From the NCBI GenBank assembly GCA_964392615.1, contig CAYMRB010000553.1, positions 1 through 5,563 of the forward strand: a stretch of 5,563 nt of DNA, written 5' to 3'. Source of the stretch: CAYMRB01 sp964392615 (GTDB lineage: Bacteria > Planctomycetota > UBA8108). The notes beneath the pieces were generated by a model. It had not been told where the DNA came from. It saw only the letters and a list, made by a program, of their open reading frames with translations, and did no database searches. This document shows, piece after piece, positions 1 to 5,563 of the stretch (positions within the stretch are counted from its first letter, which is position 1; the number at the start of each line of letters is the position of its first letter). The translations under genes were made by a program, and so were the position numbers.

Positions 1-76
1 TCCTGGACGAAATGTCTCGCCCTCGCGCTCGGAGCCCTTTTTCAACGGACTGCTACGCGGAAGGAAGATCCGATGA
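1..76 (+). CDS. Possible 3' tail of an upstream gene (partial)
   Basis: Reading from base 2, this frame is open from the window edge to a TGA at 74-76 and ends in residues FFNGLLRGRKIR. Its stop overlaps the ATG at 73 of the next gene as ATGA, the same arrangement seen at 1960-1963 in this window. That arrangement and a modestly better third-position GC than the other two frames are the only support. The frame in phase with the ATG at 73 is also open to the window edge, so this may instead be untranslated leader. The piece is too short to assign a family. Confidence 0.3.
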   Translation, partial: PGRNVSPSRSEPFFNGLLRGRKIR

Positions 77-651
77 AGATCCTCAAGGTGCTGCTGGCTC
101 TGGTCGTTCTCGTCGGGGGCGGCTTGCTGCTCGCCATGTTCCTGCTGCCGGATCACGTCCTCGTGGCGCGGAGCCATGCGATTGCCGCAGACCGCGCGAC
201 GATCCACGCACTCCTCGAGCGGCCGAAGACCTGGCCCGAGTGGAGCGCGTGGAACAAGACGGCGTATCCGGACCTCGAGTACTCGTACTCCGGTGCGGAG
301 AGCGGCGTCGGAGCCGTTCAGAGCTGGACGAGCAAGGAGGCGGGGGACGGCTCGATGCGGATCACGAAGAGCGATCCGCAGGTCGGCATCGAGTTCGAGC
401 TGACGTTTTCCGACGGCGAGCCATGGGCGGGGAAGATCGCCTTCGACGACGGACCGGACGAGGGCACGCTCGTCACGTGGAGCTTCGAGGGCGATGCCGA
501 CGGCCTCGTGATGAAGCTGATGATGGCGCTGTTCCGCGGCAAGATGGAAGCGGAGTTCGACGCGGGCCTTCGCGGTCTCGAGAAGCGCGCCACACAGGGG
601 ACCTCCTCGCCGGCCGAAGCCGCCGGTGCGGCGGCGCAGCCGGCGGGTTGA
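73..651 (+). CDS. Membrane-anchored SRPBCC (START-like / polyketide cyclase-like) family protein
   Basis: The product is 192 aa. Residues 4-24 form one strongly hydrophobic segment (KVLLALVVLVGGGLLL), a membrane anchor or uncleaved signal, with the rest probably outside the cytoplasm. Residues about 28-172 fit the SRPBCC helix-grip fold: an opening strand with alternating hydrophobics (VLVARSHAIAA), then the helix and Trp-rich turn W54, W57, W60 (PEWSAWNK), strands around 80-140 including GTLVTWSFEG, and a long final helix around 145-172. The last 20 residues are Ala/Pro-rich and probably disordered. Family members bind hydrophobic ligands in a cavity, but the ligand here cannot be read from sequence. 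The start is supported by AAGGA at 61-65, seven bases before the ATG. It is the first certain gene of a plus-strand run, ending four bases before the preferred start of the next gene. The family call is good; the function is unknown. Confidence 0.8.
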   Translation: MKILKVLLALVVLVGGGLLLAMFLLPDHVLVARSHAIAADRATIHALLERPKTWPEWSAWNKTAYPDLEYSYSGAESGVGAVQSWTSKEAGDGSMRITKSDPQVGIEFELTFSDGEPWAGKIAFDDGPDEGTLVTWSFEGDADGLVMKLMMALFRGKMEAEFDAGLRGLEKRATQGTSSPAEAAGAAAQPAG

Positions 652-655
652 TCCC

Positions 656-1963
656 GTGCGCGTTGCGAACCTCACCGCGCTGCTGATTGCGTCCAGCGCC
701 ATCGCCGCGGCGGCGTGCGCGGCGGGCAGGCCGGATGTCGGGTCGCAGCTCGCGCCCGGCGCGCCGGCTGACGGAGCGTGGCCGCGTCACACGATCGACG
801 CCTCGTCGGACGGCGCAGACGGCGTACGCCTTGCCGACGTCGACGGCGACGGCGATCCGGACATCGTCACCGGCTGGGAGGAGGGCGGCGTCGTCCGCGC
901 GTACCGCAACCCCGGAGCTGTGCGCGTCCGCGAGCGGTGGCCCGCGGTCACGGTCGGGCGCGCGCCGTCGGTCGAGGACGCGGTCTTCGTCGATGTCGAT
1001 CGCGACGGCGCTGTCGACGTCGTGAGCTCGTGCGAGGGCCGCGAGCGCAGCTTGCGCGTGCACTGGGCGCCTCGTCGCGCCGACCGCTGGCTCGACGGGA
1101 GCGCGTGGAAGACGAGCGTCTTCCCTCCGACTCGCGGCCGCATGCGGTGGATGTTCTGCGTGCCGATGAACGTCGACGGCAAGCACGGCGTCGATCTCAT
1201 CGCGGCGGGCAAGAACGCGGGCGCTGCGCTCGGCTGGCTCGAGGCCCCGGCCGACGCGCGGCAGCTCGACGCCTGGACCTGGCACCCTGTTCGCGAGATG
1301 GGCTGGGTCATGTCGATCGTCGCGCGCGACATGGACGGCGATGGCGACAGCGATCTCGTCATCAGCGATCGCAGGGGAGCCCGCCGCGGCTGCTTCTGGC
1401 TCGACAACCCGGGCGCCGAGCGCATCGCACGTGAGCCCGGCCTGCGTTGGCGCGAGCACCCGATCGGCGCGGTGGGCCGCGAGGTCATGTTCGTGAGCAT
1501 CGCCGATCTCGACGGCGACGGGCTCGACGACGTCGTCGCGGCCGTCAAGCCGCGCGACCTCGTGTGCCTGCGGCGTCACGACAAGCTCGGCCGCAAGTGG
1601 AGCTCGCGGACCGTCGAGATGCCCGCGGGCACCGGCGGCGCGAAGGGGGTCGGCATCGGGGACATCGACCTCGACGGACGCGCCGACCTCGTCTTCACGT
1701 GCGAGGGCGCGAACGGGCCGCTCTCCGGCGTGCGTTGGATGCGCGCGTCCGGCCCGCTCGAGGATGCTCGTACCGAGTGGACGGACCACGAAATCGGTGG
1801 GGCGCCGGGAACGAAGTTCGACCGTATCGAGCTTCTCGACCTGGACGCCGACGGCGACCTCGATGTCCTCACGTGCGAAGAGTGGGACGGTCTCGGGGTG
1901 ATCTGGTACGAGAATCCGGCGCGCGCGAAGGCGCCGCCAAGAGAGGAGCGAAAGACGCGATGA
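656..1963 (+). CDS. Exported FG-GAP/VCBS repeat protein, predicted seven-bladed beta-propeller
   Basis: The preferred start is GTG 656, giving 435 aa; GTG 626 in the same frame adds ten Arg-rich residues and cannot be excluded. Neither has a strong ribosome binding site (weak GGCGGG at 642-647). The N-terminus (LTALLIASSAIAAAAC) is a signal peptide, and Cys21 could be a lipoprotein acylation site, though the preceding AAA is a weak lipobox. Seven FG-GAP/VCBS-type repeats follow, each centred on a D-x-D-x-D-G-x-x-D calcium loop beginning at residues 61, 113, 172, 225, 284, 336 and 395. The third is degenerate (NVDGKHGVD). Most repeats end in a Trp/Pro turn such as WLDNPG or WYENPA. Seven repeats match the blade number of integrin-type propellers, so one closed propeller is expected, with no additional domain. 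Such proteins are surface or periplasmic binding scaffolds; no catalytic motif is visible. It sits in an apparent operon and overlaps the next gene by ATGA. Confidence 0.88.
   Translation: MRVANLTALLIASSAIAAAACAAGRPDVGSQLAPGAPADGAWPRHTIDASSDGADGVRLADVDGDGDPDIVTGWEEGGVVRAYRNPGAVRVRERWPAVTVGRAPSVEDAVFVDVDRDGAVDVVSSCEGRERSLRVHWAPRRADRWLDGSAWKTSVFPPTRGRMRWMFCVPMNVDGKHGVDLIAAGKNAGAALGWLEAPADARQLDAWTWHPVREMGWVMSIVARDMDGDGDSDLVISDRRGARRGCFWLDNPGAERIAREPGLRWREHPIGAVGREVMFVSIADLDGDGLDDVVAAVKPRDLVCLRRHDKLGRKWSSRTVEMPAGTGGAKGVGIGDIDLDGRADLVFTCEGANGPLSGVRWMRASGPLEDARTEWTDHEIGGAPGTKFDRIELLDLDADGDLDVLTCEEWDGLGVIWYENPARAKAPPREERKTR
1942..1948 (+). promoter_or_regulatory. Ribosome binding site of the RidA-family gene
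   Basis: AGAGGAG lies 11 bases before the ATG at 1960, inside the 3' end of the propeller gene. It selects ATG 1960 over the long upstream extension of the same frame. Confidence 0.65.
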
Positions 1964-2442
1964 GCGAGGCGACGTTCGATTCTTCGGTCGAGGCTCGGCT
2001 ACAGGCACTGGGGCTCGAGCTGCCTCCGGCGCCGCCGCCTGCGGCCAACTATGTGCCGTGGATTCGTGCCGGCGACTTCGTGTTCATCTCGGGGCAGCTG
2101 CCGATGGCCGACGGCGCGATGCAGTACGCGGGGCACGTCGGCGACGAGCTCGACGTGGAGCAGGGTTGCGCCGCTGCGCGTCTCTGCGCGCTGAACGGGC
2201 TCGCGCAAATGCGTGCCGCCCTCGGCTCGTTCGATGCGCTGGAGAAGGTCGTCCGCGTCGAAGGGCACGTGTCGAGCGCGCCCGGCTTCACCGCTCATCC
2301 GCAGGTGCTCAACGGCGCGTCGGACCTTCTCAAGGAAGTCCTGGGCGAGCGCGCGGGGCACGCGCGAACGGCTCTCGGTCACAACGAGCTCCCGCTTGGC
2401 GCCGCGGTCGAGATCGCGTTCACCGTTCAGGTGCGGAGCTGA
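1960..2442 (+). CDS. RidA/YjgF/YER057c/UK114 family protein
   Basis: The product is 160 aa, longer than the roughly 130 aa of classical RidA because of an N-terminal stretch (LQALGLELPPAPPPAANY). That stretch is typical of a RidA subgroup often annotated as YjgF-like or endoribonuclease L-PSP. Recognisable elements are FVFISGQLP (41-48), the helix around GCAAARLCALNGLAQMRAALG, the strand VVRVEGHVSSAPGF (97-110), N118, and the C-terminal signature HARTALGHNELPLGAAVEI. Arg136 and Glu151 are 15 residues apart, the spacing of the substrate-binding Arg105 and Glu120 of E. coli RidA, so imine/enamine deaminase chemistry is possible. Members of this longer subgroup have not generally been shown to hydrolyse 2-aminoacrylate, so the substrate is left open. 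There is no signal peptide, so it is cytoplasmic. The start ATG overlaps the previous stop (ATGA), implying translational coupling. Its last 23 bp overlap the convergent minus-strand gene. Confidence 0.9.
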   Translation: MSEATFDSSVEARLQALGLELPPAPPPAANYVPWIRAGDFVFISGQLPMADGAMQYAGHVGDELDVEQGCAAARLCALNGLAQMRAALGSFDALEKVVRVEGHVSSAPGFTAHPQVLNGASDLLKEVLGERAGHARTALGHNELPLGAAVEIAFTVQVRS

Positions 2443-3634
2443 CGCTGGCGACGCGGTGGACGGCGTCCGACCAGCCCTCGCACCAGCGTTTGCGCGCGGC
2501 CTGATCCGCGCCCTTCCGCAGCGATTCGAGCTCGACGACCCGAGCGCGGCTGGCGGCGTGTTTGTCGCCGGCGGGCACGAGTCGTAGTCCGGAAACGAAG
2601 CCGACGCAGCCGCCGCCTCGTTCGACGAAGCGGCGAAGGGCGTGGCGCTCGGCGTCGCCGAAGATCGATGCCGGCTTGACGGCGAACGACGGAACGACGA
2701 CCGCATCGAATGCGTCGAGTCGGCCCGCGCGGACATCGCCGGAGCCCAGGCGTCGCACGACGAGCCCTGTCGTGGCGCGCAGCGCGCGGTCGAGGTGACG
2801 GACGTCCCGTGTCGCCGCATCGTCGAGAATCGCGACGCGGGTCTTTCCCTGCGCGCGCGGGCGGCCGCCGAAGAACGGCTCGAACTCCGTGGCCTTCGGG
2901 GCGACCATGTCGAGCGAGCGCAGCAGCACGAGGATGGCGGCGCGGTGCTGGGCGGTGCGCTTCGAGAGCGGGCCCTTCCACGTCGTCTCGACGATCAACG
3001 CGTGGTGGCCGAGGAATTCGCCGGCGGCGCGTGCCAGGCTGCCGAGCACCGGCTTGCGGAGCAACGTGAAACGGTGCTCGGGCTGGTCGATCGATGCATC
3101 GACGACCGCGATCATCCGCTGCGCGATGTCGAGCGTCTTCGCTTCCGGCCAAACGATCACCGAGCTGCCGACGCTCTTCGGCTGGATGCGGCGGAAGTCG
3201 AAGCCCTCGTGGAGGTCGACGACCCAGTCCGGCCGCGACTCGACGACCAGCCTCCAGAGCGCTGTCGCGAGTGCTCCCCGCGGCGGCTCGTCCGAGCGGC
3301 GGGGAAACGCGCGATTGAGATCCTCGGGTGGCTTGCCGGGCGTACGACGCTGGTGAGCCGCGATAGCGCGCCGGTTGGCCTCCGGCACGACGATCAGGCG
3401 GCCGCGTCGCAGCGGCCATAGCCGAATCTGCGCGGCAGCGCGAAACCCCGCGACCTCGTTACCGTGCACGCCACCGAGCACGAGAACCGTCGGGCCGGGG
3501 AGGTCGCTCGTCGTCGTGAAGCACTCGGTCTCCCACGGCGTGTCGCGACCGAGCACGCGCGTCGACGTCGTCGTCTCGGCGCCAGCGAGTAGCGACGGGA
3601 CCGTCAGCAGCAGGAGTGGGACAGCGCGAAACAT
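2420..3634 (-). CDS. Exported M14-type (AstE/ASPA-like) metallo-hydrolase with C-terminal amidotransferase-like domain
   Basis: The product is 404 aa. The ATG at 3634 is chosen because it begins a clean signal peptide (MFRAVPLLLLTVPSLLAGA, cleavage after Ala19). TTGGAG lies 13 bases upstream, a long spacing. The frame stays open a further 79 codons upstream, but that part looks like intergenic sequence. Residues about 45-240 carry the M14 zinc-hydrolase signature: GGVHGNE with His57 and Glu60 as zinc ligands, DLNR at 105-108 (substrate-carboxylate Asn-Arg), DLHEG with His142 as the third ligand, and VETTWKG with Glu216 as the catalytic base. The pattern is closest to the succinylglutamate desuccinylase/aspartoacylase branch, which cleaves N-acyl or peptide amide bonds. 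The signal peptide puts it outside the cytoplasm, so the substrate is more likely an extracellular or wall-derived peptide. Residues about 264-370 form a second domain resembling BPL_N/class I amidotransferases (VAILDD, FDAVVVPS, LRRFVERGGGCVGFVSG), with Val347 where the nucleophilic Cys would be. It is divergent from the C25 gene and convergent with the RidA gene. Confidence 0.85.
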   Translation of the reverse strand: MFRAVPLLLLTVPSLLAGAETTTSTRVLGRDTPWETECFTTTSDLPGPTVLVLGGVHGNEVAGFRAAAQIRLWPLRRGRLIVVPEANRRAIAAHQRRTPGKPPEDLNRAFPRRSDEPPRGALATALWRLVVESRPDWVVDLHEGFDFRRIQPKSVGSSVIVWPEAKTLDIAQRMIAVVDASIDQPEHRFTLLRKPVLGSLARAAGEFLGHHALIVETTWKGPLSKRTAQHRAAILVLLRSLDMVAPKATEFEPFFGGRPRAQGKTRVAILDDAATRDVRHLDRALRATTGLVVRRLGSGDVRAGRLDAFDAVVVPSFAVKPASIFGDAERHALRRFVERGGGCVGFVSGLRLVPAGDKHAASRARVVELESLRKGADQAARKRWCEGWSDAVHRVASVSSAPER

Positions 3635-3847
3635 CCGGGAAGACGGGCTCCAAGGTGACACATCGGTCTTCGGTCGAAGGGCCGGAGAGGTTTCGGCGGA
3701 ATCTGCGATTCTGACTGTCGGGGTGGTGGGGCGCTCGAAAAGTTGACTTTCCTCTCGGCTGCGGTGACGGTGGAGGGATCTCACCTGTTTCACCGCCCCC
3801 TCTACGGGCGTTGATGTCCGATTCCGCACTGCAAAAGGAGACGGAAC
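3635..3847. other. Divergent intergenic control region (213 bp)
   Basis: This is the only sizeable non-coding gap, lying between two genes transcribed away from each other, so it must hold both promoters unless transcripts come from further away. I see no convincing sigma-70 promoter pair on either strand. TTGACT at 3743-3748 looks like a -35 element but has no matching -10 at 16-18 bp. There are two small dyads: CTTCG/CGAAG around 3668-3679, and GCGGTGA (3761-3767) matched by TCACCGC (3790-3796). Either could be an operator or a leader stem, but both are short enough to arise by chance. Confidence 0.5.
3836..3840 (+). promoter_or_regulatory. Ribosome binding site deciding a TTG start
   Basis: AGGAG, within GCAAAAGGAG (3831-3840), lies seven bases before TTG 3848, an ideal spacing. 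No ATG or GTG in this frame precedes the hydrophobic leader at a comparable distance, so the site supports initiation at TTG. Confidence 0.75.
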
Positions 3848-5398
3848 TTGGCAGCCCCACTCTATCTGCACCGCAGCGTCATTCTAGCCCTGTCGATCGT
3901 CGGTTTCGCATGCGCTTCGCGGGAGCTCGTGTCGGCAGAGGAGCAGCGACCCGCCACGGTTCTGCTGGTCACGAGCGACGAATTGGCGCCCCACTGGACG
4001 CCGTTTGCGGACTGGAAGACGCGACTCGGGAAGTCGACCCGCGTCGTCACCGTCGACGAAATCAAGGCCGCTTTCAAGGGCGCCGACGTCCAGGCGAAGA
4101 TCCGCGCGTGCGTGCTCGACTCGATTCGGCAGCACGGCACGCGGTGGGTGATCCTCGGCGGCGACAGCTTGCCGGGAGGCAGCGGTCATGTTCCGGATCG
4201 CGACACGCTCCACCCGGGCTACCGCCACCGCGACATCCCGACGGACGTCTACTACATCAGCGAGCAGAGCTGGGACGCCAACGGAGACGGCGTCTACGGC
4301 GAGTGGGAGAAGGATCGCGACGCGGTCGCCTATACGAACCCGCACGCGTCGATCGGACGCATCCCGGTGCGCACCGCGGCCGACGTCGAGGCGTACACGG
4401 CGAAGGTGATCGCGTACGAGACGCGGTATCCGAAGCGGGACTTCGCAGCACGGATGGTTTACGCATGTCCCGTGGAGGCGGCGTATCCGAAGCTCGTCAC
4501 CAGCCGCAAGACCATGGCGGCGGCCTGGGGCCACGGCGAGGCTCTCGAGTTCTTCGGCAACCGGACGCCGTGGGATGAGAGCGAGCCCGGGGATCACGAT
4601 CTGAGCCCGGCGAACTGGATGCGCCTGTTCAACGAGCGCGTCGCCGGAAAACTGCATCTCCACGGGCACGGCCTCCTGCCGCTCTGGGTTCTCGAGAAGC
4701 ACCAGAAGCTCGATCGTTCCCACGTCGCGCGGTTGAAGCACCCCGACGCGTATCCCGTCATCACGACGGTCTCGTGCTTCACGGGGCAATTCGACGATGC
4801 GAAGGACCCGTCGATCACGGAGTCGATGCTGCGGCAACCGTCGGGCGGGGCCGTCGTTCTCGTGGCACCCGCTCGTCAAGGCACGCCCGTGTTCCACGAC
4901 CGGGCCGACTTCCGACGCATGGTCACCGAAGGAAAGATGGACGGCACGACGCGAATCCTGACGCTGTTCTGGACGCTCGGCCTCGAGCGAGGCCTGACGG
5001 CAGGAGAGGCCTGGGCCGCAGCCCGAGGAGAGCTCGCCGAGGACGGGCTACGGTCGGCAGGCTTCCACTTCTGCCAGTCGGAGCTCAATCTGCTCGGCGA
5101 TCCGACCCTCGATCTCCGCGCTCGCGATCCGGTCACCCCGCCTCTCGAGCTGCCGGAGGTGCTTCTGACCGGCGATCGTACGTTCGAGGTGCGCACGGCG
5201 CCCGGCGCCACCGTCTGTGCGTGGATGGAAGGCGAGGTCTATCGCGTCGTGACCGCAGACACCGCGGGCACGGCACGCCTGTCGACGAGCGCTGCATCGT
5301 CCGGCGAGATGCACATCACCGCGAGCGGTGCGAGCCTCAACGCCACGACACGAACAGTACGGGTCCAGCACGAGCGGGTCGCGGCGCTTTCGCCGTGA
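3848..5398 (+). CDS. Exported gingipain-like cysteine peptidase (family C25)
   Basis: The product is 516 aa from a TTG start, which the strong ribosome binding site and an immediate signal peptide (VILALSIVGFACA, residues 11-23) support. The catalytic region runs from about residue 36 to 425. It shows RWVILGGD (99-106), IPTDVYY (130-136), IGRIPV (169-174) followed by a helix, the histidine motif LHGHG with His274 as the probable catalytic His, and TTVSCFTGQFD with Cys310 as the probable nucleophile. It closes with the family hallmark NLLGDPTL (414-421). Residues 143-154 (DANGDGVYGEWE) fit an EF-hand-type calcium loop, with D143, N145, D147, G148 and E154. Residues about 432-507 look like an all-beta, Ig-like tail of the kind that follows gingipain catalytic domains. 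No long propeptide precedes the catalytic region and no further sorting domain follows. It presumably cleaves proteins outside the cytoplasm; specificity cannot be read here. The family call is strong, and activity is inferred from the His/Cys pair. Confidence 0.88.
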   Translation: MAAPLYLHRSVILALSIVGFACASRELVSAEEQRPATVLLVTSDELAPHWTPFADWKTRLGKSTRVVTVDEIKAAFKGADVQAKIRACVLDSIRQHGTRWVILGGDSLPGGSGHVPDRDTLHPGYRHRDIPTDVYYISEQSWDANGDGVYGEWEKDRDAVAYTNPHASIGRIPVRTAADVEAYTAKVIAYETRYPKRDFAARMVYACPVEAAYPKLVTSRKTMAAAWGHGEALEFFGNRTPWDESEPGDHDLSPANWMRLFNERVAGKLHLHGHGLLPLWVLEKHQKLDRSHVARLKHPDAYPVITTVSCFTGQFDDAKDPSITESMLRQPSGGAVVLVAPARQGTPVFHDRADFRRMVTEGKMDGTTRILTLFWTLGLERGLTAGEAWAAARGELAEDGLRSAGFHFCQSELNLLGDPTLDLRARDPVTPPLELPEVLLTGDRTFEVRTAPGATVCAWMEGEVYRVVTADTAGTARLSTSAASSGEMHITASGASLNATTRTVRVQHERVAALSP

Positions 5399-5424
5399 CA
5401 CACGCGGTCGCTGTCGGGCAGAAT
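5395..5424 (+). promoter_or_regulatory. Candidate sigma-70-like promoter for the isomerase-family gene
   Basis: GTGACA (5395-5400, five of six matches to TTGACA) is followed after 18 bp by CAGAAT (5419-5424, four of six matches to TATAAT). Transcription would begin near 5431, giving a leader of roughly 28 bases before ATG 5459. The -35 overlaps the stop of the C25 gene. In such GC-rich DNA this is suggestive only, and read-through from the C25 gene is equally possible. Confidence 0.3.
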
Positions 5425-5458
5425 AGCCGGCCGTTCCCACAAGCAGCGAGGTGGAGCC

Positions 5459-5563
5459 ATGCAATTGGGATTCGTCAGTGCGATTCTGCCCGAGCTGAGC
5501 CTCGAGGAGGTTCTGCAGTTCGCCGCGGAGACGGGTTACGACTGTGTCGAGCTGATGTGTTGG
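5459..5563 (+). CDS. Sugar phosphate isomerase/epimerase family protein (partial, 5' end only)
   Basis: Only the first 35 codons are inside the window; the gene runs off the right edge with no stop. The start ATG follows GAGGTGG at 5448-5454. The N-terminus reads MQLGFVSAILPELSLEEVL, then FAAETGYDCVELMCW. This is the typical first strand, helix and second strand of the xylose-isomerase-like TIM barrel (AP endonuclease 2 superfamily): the strand LGFVSA, a helix of the SLEEVLQFAAETGYD type, and the strand CVELM, whose Glu begins the active-site rim. Relatives are metal-dependent isomerases or epimerases of sugars and inositol-like compounds, usually cytoplasmic. The substrate cannot be inferred from this fragment. 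It lies 60 bases after the C25 gene and could share its transcript or use the candidate promoter at 5395-5424. Confidence 0.8.
   Translation, partial: MQLGFVSAILPELSLEEVLQFAAETGYDCVELMCW

Noticed and set aside
12..686. 224-codon plus-strand open frame overlapping the SRPBCC gene
   Set aside because: It is Arg/Gly-rich out-of-frame translation with no domain, whereas the overlapping frame has a membrane anchor, a ribosome binding site and a family fold.
1447..1959. N-terminal extension of the RidA-family frame
   Set aside because: The extension is an Arg-rich shadow of the propeller gene; AGAGGAG plus ATG 1960 and RidA homology starting there define the real start.
473..2008. Long minus-strand open frame (511 codons) opposite the propeller gene
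   Set aside because: Its translation is low-complexity Arg/Ala/Asp-rich with no recognisable domain. It is the reverse-strand echo of the Asp/Gly-rich calcium loops in GC-rich DNA.
3743..3748. TTGACT as a -35 element for the C25 gene
   Set aside because: At 16-18 bp downstream there is only GC-rich sequence (around GACGGT) with no acceptable -10.
3635..3871. 79-codon N-terminal extension of the M14 gene
   Set aside because: It would run through the intergenic region and into the first codons of the C25 gene, and would bury the signal peptide that begins at 3634.
3884..4897. Minus-strand open frame (337 codons) opposite the C25 gene
   Set aside because: The composition is that of an antisense shadow (Arg/Val/Ala/Asp), with no signal, domain or ribosome binding site, while the plus strand has clear C25 motifs.
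5399..5458. Intrinsic terminator after the C25 gene
   Set aside because: The only dyad is a short GCCGGC/CGGCCG palindrome near 5426-5432, with no following T-run, so no terminator can be supported.

Overview
The window is a GC-rich bacterial chromosome segment (about two thirds G+C by eye) with densely packed genes and no RNA genes, mobile elements, CRISPR arrays or phage genes that I can see. The protein set is a calcium-loop FG-GAP/VCBS propeller protein, an exported gingipain-like C25 peptidase, an exported M14 deacylase-like protein and a xylose-isomerase-like TIM barrel. This suggests a Planctomycetota-like lineage or another GC-rich, secretion-rich group such as Myxococcota. That assignment is inference from gene content, not from a marker gene.

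Layout. Positions 73-2442 hold a tight plus-strand run of three genes. The first is a membrane-anchored SRPBCC (START-like) protein (73-651). Next is a seven-repeat FG-GAP/VCBS protein with a signal peptide or lipoprotein leader (about 656-1963). Last is a RidA/YjgF-family protein (1960-2442) whose ATG overlaps the previous stop as ATGA. A short open frame ending at 76 may be the tail of a fourth, upstream gene. On the minus strand, 3634-2420 encodes an exported AstE/ASPA-like M14 metallo-hydrolase with an extra C-terminal domain that resembles a class I glutamine-amidotransferase/BPL_N fold lacking the nucleophile. Its 3' end overlaps the RidA gene by 23 bp. A 213-bp region separates it from a divergent plus-strand gene (3848-5398) encoding an exported C25 peptidase, which starts at TTG behind a strong ribosome binding site. 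The window ends 35 codons into a sugar phosphate isomerase/epimerase-family gene (5459 onward).

How they may work together. The first three genes are probably co-transcribed, but they suggest no obvious shared pathway. The two divergent genes both encode exported hydrolases acting on peptide or amide substrates, so sharing a control region is plausible but not shown. I found no clear evidence of a new multi-gene system. The most unusual items are the M14 plus degenerate amidotransferase-like fusion and the compact C25 peptidase, which appears to lack both the long propeptide and the type IX sorting domain of gingipains.
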